A stretch of DNA of 64,000 nucleotides from CALAEC01 sp050692915 (GTDB lineage Bacteria > Actinomycetota > UBA4738 > CALAEC01). The notes beneath the pieces were generated by a model. That model had not been told where the DNA came from. It was given only the letters and a program-made list of their open reading frames with translations, and searched no databases. How positions within the stretch are numbered: the first letter of the stretch is position 1; every line of letters begins with the position of its first letter. The DNA lies in the NCBI GenBank assembly GCA_050692915.1, contig JBOGVU010000004.1, positions 4,646 to 68,645 of the forward strand. Direction: 5' to 3'. Positions 58,942-64,000 of the stretch are shown piece by piece. Position numbers and translations under genes: made by a program.

Positions 58942-59631
58942 TCAGGAACCTGAGTTCCACCCCTGTTCCAGGGTGAGCCGGGATGGGTCGATGATGACGA
59001 TCCCGTCGCGCTGTGTCCGCACAACGCCTTCCCGACGAAGTTCGCGCAGCACCCGTACGATGACCTCCCGGACCGTCCCCGCGGCCTCCGCCAGTTCTCT
59101 CTGGCTGACCCCAGCGACGAGTTCCTGCCCTGTCTGGTGGCCCGGCCCCCGCTCCGAAGCGAGGTCCAGCAGGTGTCGGGCCACGCGCTGCCGCACGGTG
59201 GCAAAGGCACTCCCGGGAATCTCGTAGATGAAGGCCCACGCCCTTTCGCTGAGCTCGCCCAGGAAGGCTCGGGCGACTCGCACGTCTCGCTCCGCCGCTC
59301 GGGAGACGACCATCGGGGACATCTTCAACAGCTCCGCGTCCACGAACGCCTGCACCGTCGCCGGCATCACGAACTCCGTCGTGAATAGGGACATGGCTCC
59401 GAGCAGAGCCCCGGGTCGGCAGTACCGAACGGTCATCGTACGTCCATCGGGTGCAGTCACGAACGCCCGCAGGATGCCGGAGATGACCAGTTCGAGATGC
59501 CGGGGATCCTCACCCTCCCTATGAGTCACCGACCCCGCGGGAATCCTCGTTCCAACGGCATCTCTCAGGAGCTCTCGGAGCACCTCCCGCGGCAGTTCAC
59601 GCAGGTGGGACTTGGAGACCGCGGAGCGCAC
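58942..59631 (-). CDS. Crp/Fnr-family transcriptional regulator
   Basis: A 229-residue regulator. The N-terminal cyclic-nucleotide-binding-like barrel (RIPAGSVTHREGEDPRHLELVISGILRAFVTAPDGRTMTVRYCRPGALLG) is followed by the long dimer helix and a C-terminal winged helix (LVAGVSQRELAEAAGTVREVIVRVLRELRREGVVRTQRDGIVI). The ligand-binding residues of true Crp are not obvious. GTG 59631. It is upstream of and on the same strand as the flavin oxidase and may control it. Confidence 0.85.
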   Translation of the reverse strand: MRSAVSKSHLRELPREVLRELLRDAVGTRIPAGSVTHREGEDPRHLELVISGILRAFVTAPDGRTMTVRYCRPGALLGAMSLFTTEFVMPATVQAFVDAELLKMSPMVVSRAAERDVRVARAFLGELSERAWAFIYEIPGSAFATVRQRVARHLLDLASERGPGHQTGQELVAGVSQRELAEAAGTVREVIVRVLRELRREGVVRTQRDGIVIIDPSRLTLEQGWNSGS

Positions 59632-59987
59632 ATCCGCGTCAACGGTGGCATCCTACGACTGCCCATGACTGGTCAGAGATGCGACGGAGCGAGACGGACC
59701 TGCCACTCGTCGGATCAGGACGAGATCAGAGAAGCCAGCACAACCAGTCAGGACGTAGTCCCCCACGGCCTAAGCCTCCAGTCGGGGCTCCAGTGGTCGT
59801 TTGTGCCGGTCGGTCCTCCTACACAGCAGAGCAAGCAGATGCGGGCCCGATCTTGATAACCTCGAGGGCCGGTAACCGGTCCGGGGTCATCTCTCTCCCA
59901 CGCTTAAGAGGCTTTTAGAGGGGGGCCGGGAAGGGTCCCTGTTGCCGGTGACAGGAGCCTTATGGTCGCGTGCGCAGAGCCATGCGC
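59632..59987. other. Intergenic region inside the island
   Basis: About 355 bases with no credible gene. Contains CCGGT-A-ACCGG (59869-59879), an AT-richer patch around 59885-59925, and a weak hairpin (CCTGT/ACAGG) near 59940 that might terminate the glycosylase gene on the minus strand. Confidence 0.4.
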
Positions 59988-60913
59988 TTATGTCAACTCC
60001 ACCGACGGTTGTCTTGAGTTCTCGAAATCTCGTGGGTTCGGGCCCTCCAGTTCGGTCCGGAACAGCACGCTGACCCATGAGCGATATGGACGCCACCTCT
60101 CCGCAATCTCGGTCAGCTTCTCGATGGATGGGATCTCGGCGAACCCGTAGGCATCCGCCATGGCACGCTGCAGACGCCGCTCCTTCCGAGGGAAGTAGTC
60201 GGGATCGCCCGCGCCTCGAACGAGAATCAATTCCGCGGAGAAGTCGCCAACTCCCGGAAGACTCTTCAGGCCCCCAAGGGCCTCATCGGGAGGCCGCGAC
60301 CTGAGCCGGTGAGCGTTAAGCCGACCATCCAGGGCAGCCCGGGCCACCTCGTGGAGCTGCATGATCTTGCGCCCAAACAGCCCCGGAAATCCGCGCATCG
60401 AGAGGAGTCGGTGTGGCCCCGGGAAGGCGTACAGCCGTTCCCCGTGAACATCGACCTTCTCGCCGCGCTGTTCGGCCATGCGCTGCTTGATCGATGCGGC
60501 CTGAGCGATTCGAATCCGATGGCCAATGATCGTCCACGCCGCGGCTTCGTAGGGCGACCAGAACAGGACCGGGCGCAGCCCCGGATACCCGCTCTGCAGC
60601 CGCCCGATCACAGGATCTCGTCGAGCGACCGCCGCGAATCCCGATCCGTCGACGTCGAGTGAGAGGATCCGTGCCAGCTGCCGGCGCACCGCGGTTCGGT
60701 CTGCCTCGCCGAAGATCTCAGCGATCACCGCCTTGCCGGGCTGGCGCAGACACGCGCCCACGGAGTCCCACCTCCCCTCCACGGGGAAGGCGAGGTGAAG
60801 GTGGTCAGCGGTACCTGCGAGCCTTCGTAGGCGGCGGGTACGAAGCCCTCGAGGAAGCGGCTGCTGGCTTCAAGGGAGAAGGGGCCTCGAGGGATGATTC
60901 GGAAGGTCGTCAT
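59988..60913 (-). pseudogene. DNA-3-methyladenine glycosylase (AlkA-like), frameshifted
   Basis: ATG 60913, with AAGGAG nine bases before it, opens MTTFRIIPRGPFSLEAS, the usual N-terminus of this family, up to PLTTFT near 60794. The continuation AFPVEGRWDSVGACLRQPG lies in another frame (open to 59988), as if one C were lost from ACCCTC. The rest shows the family: DPVIGRLQSGYPGLRP, the helix-hairpin-helix LKSLPGVGDFSAELILVRGAGDPDYFP. The catalytic Asp position after it holds Glu (FPRKERRL). The intact enzyme would excise alkylated bases. Either a decayed gene or a base-call error. Confidence 0.65.
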
Positions 60914-61080
60914 CCTGCCAGCTCCTTCGGTGCCGATGGCCCTGCACGACCGATCGTAAAGACTCGGACGCCTGAGGTCTCCCGGCCAGGTTTCGCCCAC
61001 CACTGGCTCCGGACTCCTGATCCGCCGCTCAGTCTGCCAGGATCCGCTCTCCTCGGACCGCCGGGCATGTGCTTATGGCT

Positions 61081-61102
61081 CGAATCACCCCTCCGACACA
61101 CC
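61081..61102 (+). repeat. Partial copy of tRNA-Leu 3' end
   Basis: CGAATCACC followed by CCTCCGACAC (61090-61099) resembles the T-loop and acceptor end of the tRNA at 54674-54694, with a T-loop-like TCGAATC. It stands 40 bases before the exact copy, as if two insertion events had occurred. Confidence 0.35.
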
Positions 61103-61128
61103 TGTCCACTATCCTGTGAACTCAGAGA

Positions 61129-61143
61129 CCTCCTCCGACACCC
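61129..61143 (+). repeat. Attachment-site-like repeat, right copy
   Basis: CCTCCTCCGACACCC, identical to the tRNA-Leu 3' end at 54682-54696; similarity continues weakly (TCTGA shortly after in both). Confidence 0.55.
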
Positions 61144-61279
61144 CTTCTGACCGAGAACGAGAACGATCTCTGGGAAGTGGAGACTTTCGTCCGCGACGGA
61201 ACCTCCTACATCCTGGGGAGCGACCGGGACGACGGCTCTGGATCTTCAAGCGCACCGACAGCCAGTCGGCGCTTCTCGG

Positions 61280-61311
61280 GAAGGGGGCCGGCCTCCGGGC
61301 CGGCCCCCTTC
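61280..61311 (+). terminator. Strong terminator right of the island
   Basis: GAAGGGGGCCGGC pairs perfectly with GCCGGCCCCCTTC (13 bp, 6-base loop), followed by TCACGTTTCC. It resembles the hairpin at 11056. It may be the original terminator of the transcript that began at tRNA-Leu. Confidence 0.7.
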
Positions 61312-61374
61312 TCACGTTTCCCCGGGTCGACCCAGCCCGTATCATCGGAGGGTCCGGCGATCGGGAGCCACCCA

Positions 61375-61746
61375 TTGGCCGATCCGAAGCGTACCCATCG
61401 AGGTGTCCTGGAGTTCGCGCTGGGGTTGCCGGAAGCCTACGAGGACCACCCGTGGGGTGAGACCGTGGTGAAGGTGCGCAAGAGGATCTTCGTGTTCCTG
61501 GGGAACGATGAGAGCCCGACCTGGCCGTCGATGTCGATCAAGCTCCGGGAGTCGCTCGACCAGGCGCTGGCGCTCCCCGGCGCCGTACCCACCGGATACG
61601 GGCTCGGACGTGCCGGCTGGGTCACCATCCCGTTCGCAACTAAGCACCCGCCCCTCGGCGTTCTCACCGATCTCGTCGAGGAGAGCTACCGGCTCGTGGC
61701 GCCCAAACGCCTGGTGGCCAGGCTGGAGGAGCTCGCCACCGGCTGA
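61375..61746 (+). CDS. MmcQ/YjbR family DNA-binding-like protein
   Basis: A 123-residue protein of the MmcQ/YjbR (double-wing) family. It reads VLEFALGLPEAYEDHPWGETVVKVRKRIFVFLGN, WPSMSIKLRE, GYGLGRAGWVTIPF and ends VEESYRLVAPKRLVARLEE, all family-typical. TTG 61375 is chosen: GGGAG lies seven bases before it and the length then matches relatives; TATCAT (61340-61345) may be the -10 box. The molecular function of the family is not well established. Confidence 0.8.
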   Translation: MADPKRTHRGVLEFALGLPEAYEDHPWGETVVKVRKRIFVFLGNDESPTWPSMSIKLRESLDQALALPGAVPTGYGLGRAGWVTIPFATKHPPLGVLTDLVEESYRLVAPKRLVARLEELATG

Positions 61747-61777
61747 CGCAATGACCGACGGAGAAGGAGGATGAGCG

Positions 61778-62212
61778 ATGGCAGGGGAGAAGACCGCCAA
61801 GGTGACCTGGCAGGGGGACCTTCCGACCGGGCGGGGCACGATCGAACGAGTGGGGAGCGGCGCCTTCGGCCCCCTGGACGTGTCCTGGCCGGTGCGGATC
61901 GGCGAGGAGGAGGGGTTGACCAGCCCGGAGGAGCTGATCGCGGCGGCGCACGCCTCGTGCTTCTCGATGGCGCTCTCCAATGTGCTGGCCAAAGGGGGCA
62001 ACCCGCCGCAGCGTCTCGAGGTCGCGGCCACAGTGACGTTCGTTCCGGGGACGGGCATCACGACCTCCGTGCTCGACGTCACCGGCACGGTGCCGGGCCT
62101 CGACGAGGCCGCGTTCCGGACCGCCGCCGACGACGCCAAGGACAACTGTCCGGTGTCGAAGGCCCTGCGGGGGAACGTGGAGCTGTCGGTGAGCGCCCGG
62201 CTGGCCCCTTGA
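61778..62212 (+). CDS. OsmC/Ohr-family peroxiredoxin
   Basis: A 144-residue protein of the OsmC group. The first catalytic Cys is in LIAAAHASCFSMALSNVLA (about residue 61) and the second in DAKDNCPVSKALRGNV (about 126); the opening KVTWQGDLPTGRGTIERVGSGAFG is OsmC-like. It reduces organic hydroperoxides. GAAGGAGGATGAGCG before the ATG provides a strong ribosome site. Stands alone after the MmcQ gene and may be cotranscribed with it. Confidence 0.92.
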   Translation: MAGEKTAKVTWQGDLPTGRGTIERVGSGAFGPLDVSWPVRIGEEEGLTSPEELIAAAHASCFSMALSNVLAKGGNPPQRLEVAATVTFVPGTGITTSVLDVTGTVPGLDEAAFRTAADDAKDNCPVSKALRGNVELSVSARLAP

Positions 62213-62221
62213 GCGCCCGGC

Positions 62222-62698
62222 TCAGTCCCGGGCGGGCCGGCTCACGTCGGCCACCGTGGCCCGGAAATGCCGGACCAGATCGGCGGGGGCCAGGTGGAGA
62301 TTCACCCCTCGAGCCCCACCGCCGATCGCCACCCTCTCCGGGCGCTCCACGGCGACGTCCGCCACGACCGGCCACGGGCGGATCGAGCCGAACGGGGTGA
62401 TCGCGCCCCGCTCGTAGCCGGTGGCCTCGCGAGCCTCCGCCTCGTCGGGGAGCGACAGCCGCTTCACGCCAAGGACCGCCCGCAGCTTCGGCCAGTCGAT
62501 CTGCCGTCCGCCGGGGACCAGGACGAAGACGTAGTCGCCGGTCCCGCGGCGGATCACGATCGTCCGCAGGAGCTGGCCGACCTCGATGCCCTGGAGTTCA
62601 GCGCTCTCCTCGACACTATTCGGACGCTCGGTTCGGACGAACGTGAACTCGAGGCTCGACCCCGACAGGGCTCGGGTGGCCGGCGTGTCGACGTCCAC
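62222..62698 (-). CDS. YbaK/ProX-type aminoacyl-tRNA deacylase
   Basis: A 158-residue YbaK-domain protein that removes misacylated amino acids from tRNA (Cys-tRNA-Pro or Ala-tRNA-Pro type). ESAELQGIEVGQLLRTIVIRRGTGDYVFVLVPGGRQIDWPKLRAVLG, then RLSLPDEAEAREATGYERGAITPFGS, with the GxxPFG-like substrate loop near residue 100, and GGGARGVNLHLAPADLVR near the end. GTG 62698. Convergent with the OsmC gene. Confidence 0.85.
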   Translation of the reverse strand: MDVDTPATRALSGSSLEFTFVRTERPNSVEESAELQGIEVGQLLRTIVIRRGTGDYVFVLVPGGRQIDWPKLRAVLGVKRLSLPDEAEAREATGYERGAITPFGSIRPWPVVADVAVERPERVAIGGGARGVNLHLAPADLVRHFRATVADVSRPARD

Positions 62699-62869
62699 CG
62701 AGCCAGCCTACCGGGCTCGGCGAATCACAGGGTGGCGCACTGGTCCTCCTTGCTGCCCTGCACGATGTTGTCGCCGCCGGTCGGAGGGATGAGGGACTCC
62801 ACAGCTTCGGCGCGAGGAGGTCGGCGCCCAGGCCAGACCGCGGTTCAAGCACGGGCAAGCCAAGCTTGG

Positions 62870-62875
62870 TACACT
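62870..62875 (+). promoter_or_regulatory. -10 box of the small gene at 62883 (leaderless)
   Basis: TACACT, seven bases, then GTG 62883. No ribosome site. Confidence 0.45.
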
Positions 62876-62882
62876 GGTATCC

Positions 62883-63077
62883 GTGACGGATCCGGACGTC
62901 TATAAGACCCAAAGCGGGACCATCCTGCGGGTCGTCCATGCGGACGACGGCGGGCTGAAGGTCGAGATGCTGAAGGAAGGCGCCTGGATCGCCGCTCGGA
63001 TCGGCATGGCGGGGCTCCGGCTCTCTCCCTCGACCCGCAAGCTCACCGAGCGGCAGGTCCGAGCACTCCCAGACTAA
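62883..63077 (+). CDS. Small hypothetical protein
   Basis: A 64-residue cytoplasmic protein: DVYKTQSGTILRVVHADDGGLKVEMLKEGAWIAARIGMAGLRLSPSTRKLTERQVRALP. A mixed beta hairpin then helix is suggested by the pattern. No family recognised. A -10 box exactly seven bases before the GTG and good coding composition support that it is real. Confidence 0.55.
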   Translation: MTDPDVYKTQSGTILRVVHADDGGLKVEMLKEGAWIAARIGMAGLRLSPSTRKLTERQVRALPD

Positions 63078-63083
63078 ACCTCC

Positions 63084-63368
63084 TTAACCGGCCTTGCGGA
63101 TCGCCCGGATGAGGTCCCACTTGCCCATCCTGGAGCGACCCTCGATCCCGCGACGCCGGGCCACGTCGTAGAGCTCCTGTCGGGTCCGATCCTCGAGGTT
63201 CCTTCCCGAGAGTTGACCTCGCTTCCGCTTCCGGGCCTTTGCCGCCTGCCGACCGAGGTCCCGCCTGGTCGCCTCGGGCAGCTGAGCGATCGTTCGCTTC
63301 TTCCGGGCGACCCGCTGGGCCTTCCGGATGTTGCGCTTGGAGGCACTGGTCTGCCTACGCGTCGCCAC
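63084..63368 (-). CDS. Basic protein with Rho_N/SAP-like C-terminal motif
   Basis: A 94-residue, very basic protein. The N-terminal half is Arg/Lys/Ala-rich (SKRNIRKAQRVARKKR, AAKARKRKRGQL) and the C-terminal half reads SGRNLEDRTRQELYDVARRRGIEGRSRMGKWDLIRAI, the pattern of Rho N-terminal or SAP-like nucleic-acid-binding motifs. GTG 63368 is preferred over ATG 63386 because AAGGAGG lies between them, nine bases before the GTG. Probably a small DNA- or RNA-binding protein. The stop is close to that of the convergent small gene. Confidence 0.7.
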   Translation of the reverse strand: MATRRQTSASKRNIRKAQRVARKKRTIAQLPEATRRDLGRQAAKARKRKRGQLSGRNLEDRTRQELYDVARRRGIEGRSRMGKWDLIRAIRKAG

Positions 63369-63392
63369 CGCGAGCACCTCCTTCATGGGTTT

Positions 63393-63893
63393 CTACCCCG
63401 GCCCGGTGCCCTCACCCCTCGGGAGGCCGGAGGCCAGGGCCTCCACGATCTGCTCCTCCAGCCAGCCGAGGTAGGCGAACAAGGCAAAGCCAGGGGAGCG
63501 GGGGTCATCCTCGGGGAGACCCTCTTCGTACATCTGCTCGGTGACGTCCAGGTGGGTACCCAGGACCAGACGGAGGTCGTTGAGGGCCCCCAGCCACGCC
63601 GTGATCTCCTCCTCCGTGAGCTTCGAGGAATCGATGGTCTGTTCCACGATGGCCAGAGCGTCGAGGCGGTCCCGGGTCAGTTCCGGCGAGACGAGGCCCT
63701 CGTACTCGGCCTGGCGCTCCGGGTCGTCCTCGTAGGCGGGTGGGAAGAGCCGACGGAGAGCCGGGTCGCTGGTGCCTAGGAGCTCGCGGAGCTGGCGGGG
63801 GAGGGAGCGCAGGATCTCCCGCTCCTCTGGCGGAAGCCGGAGCCGGTACTGCCCACGCCGGGTGCGTTCCACTCGCCTGGGAAGCCTGGCCAC
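63393..63893 (-). CDS. DUF2017 family protein
   Basis: A 166-residue cytoplasmic protein of the DUF2017 family: YRLRLPPEEREILRSLPRQLRELL, then DPALRRLFPPAYEDDPERQAEYEGLV, WLGALNDLRLVLGTHLDVTEQ and a final helix FALFAYLGWLEEQIVEAL. In actinobacteria it is regularly encoded behind clpS, as here (GTG 63893, three bases after the clpS stop). Function unknown; a role in regulated proteolysis is inferred from context only. Confidence 0.88.
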   Translation of the reverse strand: MARLPRRVERTRRGQYRLRLPPEEREILRSLPRQLRELLGTSDPALRRLFPPAYEDDPERQAEYEGLVSPELTRDRLDALAIVEQTIDSSKLTEEEITAWLGALNDLRLVLGTHLDVTEQMYEEGLPEDDPRSPGFALFAYLGWLEEQIVEALASGLPRGEGTGPG

Positions 63894-63896
63894 CGC

Positions 63897-64000
63897 TCAG
63901 CCCCGTCGCATCGTGGCCCACAGCCCGTGGGCGTGCAGGCGCGAGCACCAGAACTCGCACCGCTCCCGGCTGCCGTGCGCCACGTCGGCCCGTCCCTCGG
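63897..64000 (-). CDS. clpS: ATP-dependent Clp protease adapter ClpS (3' part)
   Basis: The minus strand runs off the right edge. The last 33 residues before TGA read EGRADVAHGSRERCEFW and CSRLHAHGLWATMRRG, matching the C-terminal helix and strand of ClpS, the adapter that delivers N-degron substrates to ClpA/ClpC. DUF2017 follows directly, the normal order. Confidence 0.8.
   Translation of the reverse strand, partial: EGRADVAHGSRERCEFWCSRLHAHGLWATMRRG

Larger units (their letters stand above)
54607..61143. mobile_element. Candidate genomic island integrated at tRNA-Leu(GAG)
   Basis: The 3' end of tRNA-Leu (54682-54696) is repeated exactly over 15 bp at 61129-61143, with a partial copy at 61081-61102. 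Between them are accessory genes on mixed strands (amber-interrupted exported protein, ECF sigma and its membrane partner, flavin oxidase, Crp-type regulator, frameshifted DNA glycosylase), longer gene-poor stretches and lower GC than the flanks. This is the architecture of an element inserted by a tyrosine recombinase into a tRNA gene. No integrase gene remains, so the element would be immobile. Confidence 0.45.
60914..61374. other. Island edge: tRNA fragments, gene remnant and terminator
   Basis: No intact gene. 61081-61102 and 61129-61143 repeat the tRNA-Leu 3' end. From about 61150 to 61275 two frames in sequence look coding (NDLWEVETFVRDGTSYILGS, then RRLWIFKRTDSQSALLGKG), as from one gene with a one-base loss near 61234. 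A strong terminator follows at 61280. This fits chromosomal DNA that once lay directly behind the tRNA gene. Confidence 0.45.

Noticed and set aside
59869..59879. CCGGT-A-ACCGG palindrome in the island gap
   Set aside because: Short and GC-only; no adjacent promoter or second copy.

Overview
The window is GC-rich, gene-dense DNA from a bacterium that looks like a deep-branching or uncultured member of the Actinomycetota. The strongest evidence is gene order: polA-rpsA-coaE-uvrB-uvrA and uvrC-rapZ-gap-pgk-tpiA-secG are both recognisable actinobacterial blocks, separate in Mycobacterium but joined here. GTG and TTG starts are frequent, and many genes have a TANNNT -10 box about 7 bases before the start codon, which suggests leaderless mRNAs. 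No ribosomal RNA, CRISPR array or insertion sequence was seen.

Layout. 1-5297: a branched-chain amino-acid (Liv-type) ABC transporter, with the binding protein cut by the window edge and a LivM carrying a very long extra membrane domain. 5299-13302: an amino-acid/amine uptake and oxidation locus (ornithine cyclodeaminase-like enzyme, three binding proteins, a sarcosine-oxidase-like flavoenzyme, a polar amino-acid permease and ATPase, a small cupredoxin). 13671-16447 (minus): DUF554 protein, hotdog thioesterase, FTR1 iron permease and a DtxR-family regulator. 16468-26521: polA, rpsA, coaE, a HAD hydrolase, a cupin with zinc ribbon, an alkaline-phosphatase-superfamily lipoprotein, DUF2203 and uvrB. 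26800-32646: two secreted LVIVD-repeat paralogues, an amidohydrolase and a fused enzyme predicted to make di-myo-inositol phosphate. 32678-44855: uvrA, a cupredoxin-tailed lipoprotein, uvrC, rapZ, a small lipoprotein, and the glycolytic run gap-pgk-tpiA-apgM. 45017-54569: a dipeptide-type ABC operon whose second ATPase contains an inserted membrane hairpin, then secG and two orphan binding lipoproteins. 54607-54693: tRNA-Leu(GAG).

54694-61143 looks like a decaying genomic island. It begins at the 3' end of tRNA-Leu and ends at an exact 15-bp copy of that tRNA end. It holds a gene broken by an amber codon, an ECF sigma/anti-sigma pair, a flavin oxidase, a Crp-family regulator and a frameshifted DNA glycosylase. 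Beyond it lie an MmcQ/YjbR protein, an OsmC protein, a YbaK-type deacylase, two small proteins, DUF2017 and the end of clpS.

Themes that tie the genes together: nutrient scavenging of amino acids and peptides by several ABC systems, with stable hairpins after three of the binding-protein genes; DNA repair (polA, uvrA, uvrB, uvrC, a broken alkA-like gene); and central glycolysis. The most notable oddities are the membrane insertion in the OppF-like ATPase, the tRNA-flanked island, the LivM extension, and several probable non-standard start codons (CTG twice, ATC once).
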